DNA from: Priapulus caudatus
Lineage: Eukaryota > Priapulida > Priapulimorpha > Priapulimorphida > Priapulidae
Assembly (NCBI RefSeq): GCF_000485595.1
Contig: NW_014577083.1
Coordinates: 810,533-839,009, forward strand
Length of the DNA: 28,477 nucleotides
Direction: 5' to 3'
The translations under genes were made by a program, and so were the position numbers. Each line of letters begins with the position of its first letter. Position 1 is the first letter of the stretch. The notes beneath the pieces were generated by a model. The model saw only the letters and a program-made list of their open reading frames with translations. It had not been told where the DNA came from and did not search any database. Below, in pieces: positions 7,701-16,889 of this stretch.

Positions 7701-9697
7701 ACGCAGACGTAAGCGCATAGAGAAGGAGCGTGAACGTCAGCGGGAGAAAGAAAAGGAGAAGAGGAAAGAACGTGTTAAGGAGAAGGCAGCAGATGAAGAG
7801 CAAACTAAAGACAGAGAGCAGCAAGTACAAGTAAAGGTGTGAAAAGTCATGGGATTTCTTGCTTTTCACTGATTCAACTAAGATAGATTATTTTCTATAT
7901 ACTATTTAGTGGGGTGTCATATTTGATTAAAATTCTTTCAGGTTCATAGAAACTGCTAGGTTAGATATTTATTCACAATGCACATGGCAATTAGCAAGAG
8001 TAATTGAAAATGTTCTTGCACAATTTCTTTCTAAGCAGTGTCATCTTCAGTGAGTTATAAAGTATACATGTATATTTATTTTGATATGCATTTATGCAAT
8101 GAGCTGTGCGTAGTTATTCTCTTATACGGGAAGTCACGCATACTGTAATCTTATGATGCACTTTAGTTTCTGAATATACTTCCGAATATACTTCTGAATA
8201 TGACTTTCTGAATATACTATTATAGCTGCTACGGAATACTACACGAGGAGATTATCCGGAGAGGGACACTGCCAAGGATAGAGGAAGTGACAAGAAGGTG
8301 CGACCAAGACCCAGTGATGATGACAGACGGGCGAGGAAAGACAGCAATGCTAGTAGGGATGGTCGAAGCGACAGCGAGTCTAAAATTGGCAAGGTATGAC
8401 GATGTGCAGGCAATGATCGTGGTTTCTGTACTACTTGGTCCTGAACGTGAATTAAGTGAATCGAATAACCATGCTATGAGAGCAAAAAATAACATCACCA
8501 CAGCGGCAACCTCTAATCGTATTGAAGTATAGTGTCCCATCGTGACTCACTATTAACATCAGTACATATCTTCATTAAAATTTTCGACACTGATTTCGAT
8601 AATGTCGATGGTAAAATATCCCTTTTCAATAATGTAAAATTGTGACACTCACTACGCAGTTATTGCGTTATCTCCCATTAGGACCGATATTCCGAGAGAA
8701 AGGAAACTTCTTCTAGGATGAGAGATCGCAATGAGGATCGTAGTAAATACAAGCGTGAGGATAGATTCAGTGAGAGAATGCGAGACAGGGATAACCCCAG
8801 GGACAGAAACCAGGATCGGGATAGAGACAGGGACAGAGACAGGGACAGCTACAGCTACAGAAACAAAGACAAGGATAGGACCAGAATGACAGGGCGCGAT
8901 GACTCCACCAAGGACCGAGAGAAATACAAAGATAGGACAAAAGACAGAAATCTAGCCAAAGATAAGCCAAGAGAGAGCGAAAAAGCTAGAAGCGAAAGTG
9001 AAAATACTAGAGACCGTGACAGAGATGGAAGGGACCCGGATGAGAAAAGAAGCACTGCAGCAAAGGTTGGAAGCTCTAGAATGCATTCCCCTCCCAGCAA
9101 ACATTACTCGGAAGATTCTGTCATTGATGCCAATACAAAAGGCGAGAAAGCAAGAAGTAAGACAGGAGACAATCGTACGAGTGATTCGTCAGTGGGTAGC
9201 AAACAGACAGCGGATGACACGAAGGTCAGTGATCGGCGACTGAAATCTGCAGCGAAGACAACGGATGCAGCTGATACAACACAAAGGGATGGTGGCTCGG
9301 GCGAAACACAATCCACGGATAGACCTAAGAGGGCGGCGGAAGTCAGCGAACGCGACAAACGAAGAATCAGAAACAAGGTAAGCCGCAGTTCTCGTTACGA
9401 GTGATTTCAAGCGCAAAGTCTGATTTGCTGAAGAATGTATTTGGTATAACAACGACTTTCACGTACTAGTGCCCACCTGTCCTCGTCCTTTATGTGAGCA
9501 TAATGTGGCTAAAAACGCATGACAATTAATTGGGATTGCTTTTGACCAGTAATTTTCTCTGCTGTGTACAGGACAGGCCTGATATGCCACGCTACACCCC
9601 GGGACAAAGGTCAAGGGTAGCGGGCACGGCGGAGGCAAGTGCCAACAGCAGTCGCAGTAGCAGCAGAAGCAACGAGGAGGAGCCAGCCACAAAGTAG
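1610..9697 (+). CDS. UPF3B: UPF3 regulator of nonsense-mediated decay, ten exons
   Basis: UPF3 links exon junction complexes left on spliced mRNA to UPF2/UPF1 and so triggers decay of transcripts with premature stops. Exons: 1610-1717, 4014-4120, 5513-5619, 5918-6016, 6253-6360, 6898-6959, 7630-7836, 8226-8393, 8682-9377 and 9572-9697. Together they give 1788 nt and 595 aa with a continuous frame. Residues about 37-180 form the UPF3 domain (VVIRRLPP, GYINF, NEYPAVVEFALFQK, DTKIGTIED). Residues about 190-255 are a Lys/Arg/Glu coiled coil, 320-545 are Arg/Asp/Ser-rich, and 549-569 carry the exon-junction-complex-binding motif (RRIRNK then DRPDMPRYTPGQRSR). Human UPF3B is about 480 aa, so this protein is longer, mainly in the low-complexity middle. 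Invertebrates usually have one UPF3, so the UPF3B symbol means the family and does not claim the vertebrate paralogue. Exon 1 is the least certain part. Confidence 0.9.
1733..1780 (+). repeat. Degenerate CATTG-hexamer iteration
   Basis: CCATTG, GCATTG and GGCATTG units are repeated about seven times with point changes, starting 15 bp after the proposed GC donor of intron 1. Confidence 0.6.
1850..2740. other. CpG-dense block inside UPF3 intron 1
   Basis: GC and CpG content rise sharply here compared with the AT-rich flanks. The block has GGCCAATGAGCG near 2430 (a CCAAT box in context), a GC-rich hairpin at 1995-2051, and two similar GGAGATAGC segments at about 2318 and 2547, each followed by a CCG-containing string. 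It could be a CpG island with an internal promoter or a GC-rich transposable-element relic. The open frames on both strands are Ala/Arg-rich, as expected from composition, and I do not call them genes. Confidence 0.45.
1995..2051. repeat. GC-rich hairpin, ~20-bp arms
   Basis: CCCGCTATACGAATTCGCGC at 1995-2014 pairs with GCGCGAATCCGTATAGCGGG at 2032-2051 apart from a one-base offset, around a GGAGGGCGGG-containing loop. It is a stable cruciform-capable inverted repeat. Confidence 0.75.
2768..2802. repeat. Short hairpin, 10-bp stem
   Basis: ATACTTGCTG pairs perfectly with CAGCAAGTAT around a 15-base loop. It lies just past the right border of the CpG-dense block. Confidence 0.6.
3419..3943. 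repeat. Large inverted repeat in intron 1
   Basis: The left arm, about 3419-3552, is the near-exact reverse complement of the right arm, about 3770-3943. The match breaks only where the right arm carries an extra 40-bp tandem copy, plus a few substitutions. The spacer is about 217 bp and itself has a small GGTATTTGAAAATACC hairpin. No target-site duplication is evident. The right arm ends about 70 bp before UPF3 exon 2, so the pre-mRNA could fold across the acceptor region. Confidence 0.8.
3801..3883 (+). repeat. 40-bp tandem duplication in one arm
   Basis: Positions 3801-3840 repeat at 3841-3880 with one visible difference (3804 T, 3844 A), followed by three more matching bases. The left arm holds only one copy, so the duplication arose after the inverted repeat formed. 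Confidence 0.85.
4014..4120 (+). CDS. UPF3B: UPF3 exon 2 (residues 37-72)
   Basis: The acceptor TTGTTGTTTTAG is followed by VVIRRLPPTMT, the hallmark first strand of the UPF3 RRM-like domain that contacts UPF2. The exon continues ISPLPENDYIYF, comparable to the LxPMPEHDYFEF segment of vertebrate UPF3. The donor is AAG|GTGGGT, leaving phase 2. Confidence 0.93.
4121..5512 (+). other. UPF3 intron 2, 1.4 kb
   Basis: A 596-bp fold-back element fills about 43% of this intron. The remainder is AT-rich DNA in which I see no further feature. Confidence 0.6.
4329..4924. mobile_element. Fold-back MITE-like element, ~255-bp arms
   Basis: The arms 4329-4581 and 4664-4924 are reverse complements with scattered mismatches and small indels. 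They enclose an 82-bp unique core that contains GCGGCGGCAGCACC. Termini are TCAAGAGTAC and GTACTCTTGA. The hexamer TATCTA occurs immediately outside both ends (4323-4328 and 4925-4930), which is consistent with a 6-bp target-site duplication; a TA duplication inside it cannot be excluded. There is no coding capacity, so it is probably a non-autonomous DNA transposon that needs a transposase from elsewhere. I cannot assign the superfamily. Confidence 0.8.
5513..5619 (+). CDS. UPF3B: UPF3 exon 3 (residues 72-108)
   Basis: The acceptor ATTGTTTCAG completes Ser72. The exon encodes the centre of the RRM-like fold, with GYINF comparable to AYINF in human UPF3B, then VIVFKEKFDNYIFVDSKG, matching the IxxFRDRFDGYVFLDNKG block. 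The donor AAAGG|GTACGT leaves phase 1. Confidence 0.94.
5918..6016 (+). CDS. UPF3B: UPF3 exon 4 (residues 108-141)
   Basis: The acceptor GGTTTTTCAG opens NEYPAVVEFALFQK, the most conserved block of the family (human QEYPAIVEFAPFQK). A lysine run and DTKIGTIED follow, matching DTKVGTIDDD. The donor GATG|GTAGGG leaves phase 1. Confidence 0.95.
6253..6360 (+). CDS. UPF3B: UPF3 exon 5 (residues 141-177)
   Basis: The acceptor TTTATTATAG precedes ADYKKFLDELLNPPE, equivalent to PEYRKFLESY in human UPF3B, then a helical acidic segment VEQYLEEMEKRDKSR. The donor AGAG|GTAAAC leaves phase 1. Confidence 0.92.
6898..6959 (+). CDS. UPF3B: UPF3 exon 6 (residues 177-197)
   Basis: This 62-bp exon between GTTTGTTTGTAG and CAG|GTACAC encodes TTPLIEYIKQKKLEKQ, matching KKTTPLLSFLKNKQ in human UPF3B. 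It is too short to be found by length alone; the phase and the TTPL signature support it. Confidence 0.9.
7630..7836 (+). CDS. UPF3B: UPF3 exon 7, basic coiled coil (residues 198-266)
   Basis: The exon begins KVREERREERRRREIERRRQ, closely matching the MREEKREERRRREIERKRQ helix of human UPF3B. It continues as an uninterrupted Lys/Arg/Glu helix to about residue 255 and ends in a Gln/Glu tail before AAG|GTGTGA. It is phase 0 at both ends, so skipping it would keep the frame. Confidence 0.92.
8169..8219 (+). repeat. ~12-bp tandem repeat next to an acceptor
   Basis: The TCTGAATATACT unit occurs four times with small changes (CCGAATATACTT, CTGAATATGACT). It ends two bases before the TATAG acceptor of exon 8, so it takes the place of an ordinary pyrimidine tract. 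Confidence 0.75.
8226..8393 (+). CDS. UPF3B: UPF3 exon 8 (residues 267-322)
   Basis: This 56-codon exon is phase 0 at both ends. It is rich in Asp, Arg, Lys and Ser (DYPERDTAKDRGSDKK, then SDSESKIGK) and has no globular look. The acceptor ACTATTATAG lacks a good pyrimidine tract and follows a tandem repeat. The donor is AAG|GTATGA. Because it is symmetric with a weak acceptor, it is a candidate for alternative skipping. Confidence 0.75.
8682..9377 (+). CDS. UPF3B: UPF3 exon 9, Arg/Asp-rich region (residues 323-554)
   Basis: This largest exon, 232 codons, runs from CTCCCATTAG to AAG|GTAAGC, phase 0 at both ends. Residues about 335-430 are RD/RE dipeptide-rich with a perfect DRDRDRDRDRD run. 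The rest is Ser/Thr/Lys-rich with acidic patches. The last residues, RDKRRIRNK, are the first half of the exon-junction-complex-binding motif. Intrinsic disorder is expected. Vertebrate UPF3 proteins have RE/KE-rich linkers here, but shorter ones. Confidence 0.88.
9572..9697 (+). CDS. UPF3B: UPF3 exon 10, EJC-binding motif and C-terminus (residues 555-595)
   Basis: The acceptor GCTGTGTACAG leads into DRPDMPRYTPGQRSR, matching DRPAMQLYQPGARSR of human UPF3B. That peptide lies across MAGOH, Y14 and eIF4A3 in the exon junction complex. A Ser/Arg/Glu tail follows, ending EEPATK at TAG 9695-9697. The motif is split by intron 9 exactly between RNK and DRP. Confidence 0.93.
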   Translation, partial: DRPDMPRYTPGQRSRVAGTAEASANSSRSSSRSNEEEPATK

Positions 9698-10123
9698 CTG
9701 AACAAGACTTGCCAAAATGTTCCAACGCAGTTTGAGGAAGGGATTAGAATGTGTAGAATGCGACTATGTATTCTATGTTACTCTTCTCGCAATGAAATAA
9801 CAGTTTACTGATCAGATAAGTCATGGTGCTATTTATTTCATGCTATTCCCTCGTCAATCTTGGATTACAGATGGCTTGTGTAATCAAATATTAATATTCT
9901 TTGGAGTATACCTCGTTCTTTGTACAATTCAGGCAGGAAGCAGGTTTACTTCTTGTGTTAAAGCTATATAGGCACATACAGGTGGAACTTTATCATTGTA
10001 TGGTTTTTTATATTCGTGCAGGCGTTAATATATTAAAATATTATTCTCAAATACAGTAATCATAATATCTTGTTAGGATTCACAGTTTCTGTATCTGTAT
10101 CTTCAAAGTTCAAGTATCTTTAC
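9698..10123 (+). other. UPF3 3' UTR and downstream flank
   Basis: No AATAAA follows the stop closely. AATGAA at 9791-9796 is a weak variant, and ATTAAA near 10032 is a stronger one. The DNA is AT-rich with no coding signal. The 3' end of the transcript cannot be fixed. It probably lies between about 9810 and 10060. Confidence 0.4.
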
Positions 10124-10283
10124 AGATGTATATGTTTACAAGATGTATTCTGTTACATATAGTATTGTTACAATGATCTGTAACGATGTATCTGTTCAAG
10201 ATGATCTATAACAAATGTATCTGTTTCAATGTATAGTACAATGTATACTGTTCGATGTATCCTGTTAAGATGATCTGTATCAG
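10124..10283 (+). repeat. Degenerate minisatellite, ~12-18-bp unit
   Basis: About eleven imperfect copies of GATGTATCTGTTACA run head to tail. Examples begin AGATGTATATGTTTACA, AGATGTATTCTGTTACAT, GATGTATCTGTTCA and AATGTATCTGTTTCA. CTGTATCTGTATC strings continue before and after. Unit length drifts by indels, so the array is old. Confidence 0.7.
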
Positions 10284-11457
10284 TACCGCCGTATCCTTTA
10301 CAAGTTTTATTATCTGTTATGTGTTTAAACTGCTGTATCTGTAATCGGATTACCTTTCGTAATAACCTGTCAACTTTATACAGATGTTCATAACCGCTTT
10401 AGTACCGGTTTATCTGTGTATGTCTGTAAGTCGTCATAGTCAGTATTGTTACACAGTCTCCCACTCATTTACACACACGTACTACTACTGTATGTATAGT
10501 GTGGACGAGTTTATAAGGGTATCGTTACAGGTGCTATAAACCAGTATTTCGTTGTACAACTGTTATCTATATGACACGTCATTTAATCTGTTACATGTGT
10601 ATACTTGTATCGTTACGCGATATAATTATTATATTTACATGTGTATCTTTGTCGATTTAGCTATTGTAATTACTGGTGATAACAAGTGCTTGAGTAGAGA
10701 GCTTATGTTCTGTGCGCCGTTAGTTTGGTCCCCTACGAATCTGAGTTTGCAAAACTGCGGCGTCGCATGTATCGCTGTCGCATCCATCGCGTTGCGGTTT
10801 GCATTCTATCTTCTCTTGGGCAAATTCATCAATATATTTGGATAAAACTAGTCTTTACGACTTTAACCCGGTATATTATATCTGAAGTTTGTTAGTTACC
10901 TTCCTTCGCAACGGATTGCAAGGTGCGCGGGGTCAGTTGAGTACACGCTCTGTTTCCGATTTTGCGTGTTTGAAATTGTTAGTGTTTCGTTTGGTAGCCC
11001 CAGTCCTGCTACTTATAGCTTGGCAGTATTTTACCGCGCGCGCCCTGTCGGTGTTGGTTAGCCACTAGCAGCGTAGCCAGCTTTGATTCCACGTTACAGT
11101 TTACACGCATTTGTGCCGCGATTTTCATTTTCAGACCAGCGCGCCTGTTTAGTCCTGTGTGGATGCCGTTCAAGCCTGAATTTATATGACGTTGAGCGTG
11201 GGCTTCCCGATAGAGTGGTAATTGCATAGCAGTTAGATTGGCCGTTTATAACCTGCTGTTCGTGACGTACCGTCAGAGCAGCAGCGCTAGCAGCTGTGAT
11301 ACAATCATACATGTTACACGCTCGCAAGCGAATACACTCTTTGAGTTTCACTTTAGTCTATTATTACTACTTTAGTACTGTAAGTCTGTCTGTCCTACTG
11401 GCACAGCGTACAGTTTATGACACTTCCGCACACAGCGCATGGCGCACACACACTCGC
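10284..11457. other. Intergenic DNA, no gene recognised
   Basis: The open stretches here, including 97 codons at 10552-10845 (+), have no recognisable motif or codon pattern. From about 10.7 kb the sequence becomes noticeably richer in CpG than the UPF3 introns. Confidence 0.4.
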
Positions 11458-11576
11458 TTTCTTCCCTCTCTCTCTCGCCTTCTCACCCCTCTCCCTCTCG
11501 GTCTATCTCTCTCTCTCTTCTCCGCCTCTCTCTCTTCTCGTTTCTCTTCTCGTCTCTCGTCTCTTCATTTCTCTCG
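11458..11576 (+). repeat. CT-rich pyrimidine tract
   Basis: An interrupted (CT)n microsatellite of about 120 bp, almost pure pyrimidine on the plus strand, followed by a short TATATAT/TATAATA stretch at about 11590-11616. Confidence 0.85.
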
Positions 11577-12941
11577 TTATATTATTATTAGTATATATAT
11601 ATATTATATTATAATATATCGCTGCGTGCCAGTGCTGCGTCGATGAAGAGAATCGAGCCCGGTGGATCAGCCACAGCTGGCGTTTGCGTGCGTTCGGTCG
11701 CTGCTGCTAGCCGTTCGTGCGCGTGTTTATTACATGTATATCTGAATGATGGACATAAACACGTTGCATTCAATAGTTTGCATGAACTTAAGATACCCCA
11801 CCTTTTGCCGCGGTATTGCGCAGGTGAAGGATTTTAAACGTTTATTGTGCGAATGAATAAAATAATTTATCACTTTGTTTATTTATACGAGGTATGGTAT
11901 ATATCTCGATGCTCAAGCAAAAATTTCTATGAAATTCCCAGCAACCTAATGTTACACCAATTTTTGAATTTTTTATGTAAAATCTATTTTGTATTTCTCA
12001 ACTACAGTAAAGAGTGAACACAATTTTTTTTGTCATATGTTTTTTAATCAGCTAGTCGACCAAATAGTGGTCAGGGTTTTTTTTAATTCTCTATTTACGA
12101 TGAAATGGAAAAAGCTTGCTTAAATTAATTCGTGTGTAGATTTAATAATTCTAGGCGATAAAGGAGCATAACTATAAATTACTTGCAGCTCAAATAACAT
12201 CCCTGACGCGACCTTCTATTACCAGATGTTAACTCCATTAACATTAAAATTAATTCAATCGAATTTGTAAGTCGCCAGAGAAATATCTTGTATATACATC
12301 GGCTACATATTCAGAACTCGAAACAGAGAAACTCAGAGTTTCTATGTTACAATGAGTGACCGCCTGGTTGCAAGGCGTAAACGTAGTGTGACTAGTATCT
12401 ATTGTTAGATTTACTGGCACATATCATTGAGTAACTTGATCAGCACAATTGGTAAACTTTCCATGACTGATGAAACCTCTGAAGAAGATTACTGACCGCG
12501 AGGTTACCATCGCTTGAGAAAGATCCGCTTCACGCATCGCGAACTCCGCTCTCATCATGACCGTACAAGAGTAATATGTCAACAATTCCCACTACAAGTA
12601 AGTGTGTTGCGGGGCTCGTGGATACTTGATTGTTCAGGGTTATGCAGGGAGTGTGACATATGACATTGAATAATGTAATCAGGAGGGACTAAATCACATA
12701 CTATCAGGATATATATCTATATTATCTTACCCTGATGTAAAGCCGTACTATGACTGCGGCAGGCTATAGACATTTGTCGGCTGGACAATACACTGCAACC
12801 TTCCCACCTGGTCCCACCGAAAAGGATCAAAACGCCAAAATTGTTGGTATGTCTTACATCTATCTTATCGACGTGGACATCTACCATCTTGTCTTGAAAC
12901 ACATTCCCCTTAGCACATATACTGTTACACATGCTATTCAT
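11577..12941. other. Intergenic DNA with a possible poly(A) signal
   Basis: A 64-codon frame at 11643-11837 (+) is followed by AATAAA at 11856-11861. This could be the end of an unrecognised transcript, but the peptide matches no family and chance is the simpler view. From 11.86 to 12.72 kb the DNA is AT-rich with nothing notable. A 69-codon frame at 12750-12959 (+) is also unrecognised. Confidence 0.3.
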
Positions 12942-13067
12942 CTTTTATCCACAAAGTAAGAAACTACTGGGTTAATTCCGGTTTGCACAATCGTGATCGT
13001 TCACGCGTTCGCACGCGTCAGAATTTCAAACGGGATTTCCAGTAGTGCTTACTTTGTGGATTAAAAG
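12942..13067. repeat. 126-bp imperfect hairpin (MITE-like)
   Basis: CTTTTATCCACAAAGTAAG at the left end pairs with CTTACTTTGTGGATTAAAAG at the right end. Pairing continues inward with mismatches (ACTACTGG with CCAGTAGT) to a core of TTCACGCGTTCGCACGCGTC. Nearly the whole segment can fold on itself. I see no clear target-site duplication. Confidence 0.7.
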
Positions 13068-16000
13068 GCATAAATACATGGTGTAAAGTTAGGTCGTTAT
13101 TATAGTGTCTCTCTCAAAAAGATAGTGACGATGTCCCTTAGATAGATAGTGTAAAAAACCCAAAGTATAATTTGCGTTTTTCAGCGAATCATTTTTCTGT
13201 CGGGACAAGGTAGGGGACAGTTGCAGTATTGTATTCCCAGCGACAAGTGTTCATAGCCCTGCAGGCGCCAATGATTCGCGGCTATCGTACTAGAGCGATA
13301 GGTTGACGTGAATGCTACTCGCTTAGTTAATATCGTACGTTGTATTATGTCTCTGACTTCATAATGACGTCAGAGTCTTACTTCACACGCAGGACGCGGG
13401 CAAGCAAAACGCTCTGAACAATTCAATATACGTTATATGGAAATAAGATGGACACGGCTGGCAATAGTTGTTAGGCATCAATAAAGTTGAAATGAATAAT
13501 TCGAGTAAATTTTTCTAAACCTTGAGAGTTATCAAGTAGAATGGTTGGAGTATGGGCGAGGGATCAGGAAGAGTTATTACTTATATGCAGTAAATCGAGG
13601 CACTCTGATGCCCCGTTACCCACTTTATTGAGATGGTTAATATGTATATACCCCTCACACCGGGCAGGTCGCGGCTGATTGTTGCGTATTCCTTAACTTT
13701 GCCTTGCTTTACGCGACCGCGTAAAAATGGGCCCTTTGAGCGCACGCCAATCGAGTTCGCCATAAGGTTCATGTGAGCAGGTTAAGGCGTGTGGTTTGGA
13801 AAGCCAGACATTTCCGTTGGATCTACTCATATACTGGTTGCGCATCTAATATGATTAGTACTCTGTGGCGCCCCATGTCGTCAAGGACGCCGAGTCACGG
13901 CTCGTTGGTTATTGAGCATGTTCTAACAAACGCAGTTCGGGGCGATCTACTGTCTTGAATCGGTCGCAGTTTATATCGAAAGCAATTCTTTTCGGGTGGC
14001 GTCGCCGTTAATGGTCCGTGATACCAGTTCGTCTAACATGCTCACATAACACGTTAAGTACCACGCCGACTTACACGCGTGAGCAATAAGTCACGCTGCC
14101 AAAATGGGTAACATTCTTCAACGGCGAATTCCATGGTATCATGTCCTCATCACGATTCTGCCCTGGATGCTCTTTCAGTGACCGATCGTGTCTCGGGCAC
14201 CGCGCCCCTCGGCCCGCCTCTAGGGTAGCTTGTTGCTCTCGCATCGTGTATTTACTTCAGCAAACGCACAACAACTTACAGTTTAAATTTCCGAAAATCT
14301 GACCAAGGCTATATTAGTTCGCCGTGCAGAGACACGTTGGCTAGATAACGCCGATAATGTCGCCGTGCGTCGCCATAACGTAGAAGACGCGTTGGGTAAG
14401 AACCCCTGTTATGCGCTTCTCGTTGGTGAGAGTACGCTCTGGAGACCCTCTGCCTCTAATGTAGATATTCGCCGTGCCACAGCCCATAGATCTCCATACG
14501 ATCGCTCCAGTTAGCGCGGAGCATGGTCCGTGCGGGTTGCGCCCGTGAAAAGCGCAGTTGGTATGTTCGTAACAGTCCCTGTTGAGAGCGACGGTTTTTT
14601 TTCAAGAGTGTGTTAATTTGTTGCGGATTTTCTCGCCGTGTGTTCACGTTTGCCGGGCGACGCTTGTTACATTTCAGCGTCGCGTATGGTCAGCGATGGT
14701 CCGCGTGCGGATGTTTGTGGACGGGGTATTAGATGCATCGATCGTGCTCTCATCTCAAATAACGAGTAGCATCAAGTAGTGTACGTACTTGTACATCCAT
14801 AGAGGTCTGCGATATTGTCGAGTTTCGGAGTAAGAATGTTGAATTTCTCTCATTTGAGAAGTTTACTCGTTAGTGAAGATTTCTGTGTGTTTCCTAATGG
14901 CGTTACAAGATACTAACAGTTAATATGATGACATCATATAGAATATCAAACTATATACTTATTCTCGTATATCAAGAGGCATCAATATATAGTGTTAGTT
15001 ATGCCTCTTACAGTCTAGTCTTATGACGGAGCGCACTGTTAGAATATACCGTGGTTAAAGTGCGGATAAGAACTAAACCCTAGTCTTGTTGTTGCCTCGT
15101 TTTGCCGCGAGTAAATGCATAACTGATATAATCTAACTATGTTAGCTATAACACGACGCGAATGAGAATGTCTGTGCCCCTGCTATGTACTAACACGCTG
15201 ACATAACCAATGGCCATTTTTTTTTAAACACTTCCAAGAATATTTACGACCTTCAGTTAAAATGGATATCGGATTCTGCTAGGCAAATGTATAGCACCGT
15301 TTTGTTTGCTTTCGAAAACCTATTTGCAAATATCTCGCTACAATTTTGCTCCATTACAACACATCCAGCACAGCGTTTCGCTCGTGATTGCTATTCAGCT
15401 GAACTATATTTAGTCGCGATCGAGCGTCGTAGAGAGGATGCAGCAGCTTTGAGCCGCTCAGTGCGTCCAATTTTATACACACGTATATGACAACCTTCTC
15501 TCGCCACGTCCTTTGCCGCGTCTCGCGCGTGATCCAGTAGCACTCTGAGCAGGCTACATCGGACCGGCTGTACTAGAGTCTAAAACGAGCGACGCTTGAT
15601 GGAGTACCCTCTCGCTCTTCGATCTCAACAATGATAAGCTCTCTAGTGCGATGCTGCGACGAGCCCTGAAGTCCGCCCTAGATAGTCCGTATATGTTGTG
15701 CCACAGATGCCTATTCAAACCTAGCAGCTAGTCGCTGCTTCACTCGCTCCGCACGTTTCCTTACGGTCAACTACACGTCGTTCATCGTGTGAAATAAGAA
15801 TACATTCTAAGTCGCGATGCGTTGATGAATCAGGTTGTTTATAGTATAGTTATTCTCGCGTGCCCGATAGTCTAAGGACGACCAGATAGAGCGTACGGCC
15901 ACGTTGTTGCTATAACGTCTGAGACCCAACGCATCTACGCGTATTTACTCCAGTCTCTCTCTATGTTCGCACATCCGTGGTGCAACATAACATGATGCGT

Positions 16001-16200
16001 AGTCTGCTGCTGTTGCTTGTGTTGCTGTCCAGTGTGGTCATCTTTGTGTGCTGCCGCCCGCGTTGACCGCCACTGTGGAGGAACCGATGTTCGTTATGGA
16101 CATACCGGCCGACGTTAAATCACAAGCCGTGAATCTGTCGCACATGCCTTCCACGCGGTTGAGAAACCATGTATGATGCGACGATGATGCGGTGTATATA
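13068..16200. other. Unannotated, CpG-containing DNA
   Basis: I recognise no gene, RNA or transposon in these 3.1 kb. Open frames of 61-67 codons (13581-13772 on minus; 13773-13958, 14582-14779 and 15287-15490 on plus) lack motifs. Small items are a TGACGTCA-type element at about 13364, a cluster of TCGCCGTG octamers at 14319-14640, a near-palindrome at about 14921-14937 and a 9-bp-stem hairpin at 14974-15009. Confidence 0.35.
14319..14640 (+). repeat. Cluster of four TCGCCGTG octamers
   Basis: Exact copies lie at 14319-14326, 14360-14367, 14469-14476 and 14633-14640, all in the same orientation. A seven-base match (TCGCCGT) is at 14002. Flanking bases differ, so this is not a simple tandem array. 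Confidence 0.5.
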
Positions 16201-16420
16201 AATTAATTGTTCATTTTATGCACTGACAATAATATTATTTATCATTAATAATAATCACTAATTATTTAGTATGTTATTATTATTATTTCAAATGCGACCC
16301 GGCATTAGCCGGCGTGGTTCCTGGGTTCCGGTCTAATCTGGGAGACATACAAGATTCAATCCAGAATCTAGCCAGTTTTATTATAGGTTTTAATAATTAT
16401 TATTATTATTTATTGATTAT
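16201..16420. repeat. ATT/AAT-rich low-complexity DNA
   Basis: TATTATTAT and AATAATAA runs flank a GC-richer island (about 16290-16345) that contains CCGGCATTAGCCGG and GGTTCCTGGGTTCCGG. The island has a faint similarity to Pol III box-B sequence but no matching A box, so I do not call a SINE or tRNA. Confidence 0.55.
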
Positions 16421-16668
16421 TGGTCGTAGCATTGCCTTTGCAGCTAGCCCGTTAGTTACAGTTGGATACACTGAATTCGAGAAACGAAGCTGAAGAGATT
16501 CGATAAGATTACGTGCACGTCATCACAGCTGGCTTGTGTAGTATGCTGTAGCATCTCAAGTGAAATCAATATTCTTAAGTATGGCCCGTTTTATTTTCGT
16601 TCTACAATAATATCACCGCTGTCAGGTTCCTTCATTGTTATAATCTGTTCTACCGCTCTATCCACCAT

Positions 16669-16686
16669 CCCCCTTCTCTCCCGCTC

Positions 16687-16722
<36 letters not shown>

Positions 16723-16853
16723 CTTCTCCCTCTTTCTCTCTTCCTCTCTCTCTCTCTACTCTTTCAAACTCCACGTCCGTCCTATCTGCTCTCTCTCATC
16801 TCTCTCTCTCCGTCTCTCTACTCTGCTCTTCTCTCTCTCTCTCTCTCACTCTG

Positions 16854-16889
<36 letters not shown>

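Noticed and set aside
8767-9452. Minus-strand frames of 67-90 codons opposite UPF3 exon 9
   Set aside because: They are shadows of the Arg/Asp-rich codons on the sense strand, which carries the conserved protein.
16296-16345. Possible Pol III box B / SINE head
   Set aside because: GGTTCCGGTC is a loose match with no A box at the right distance and no tail or second copy.
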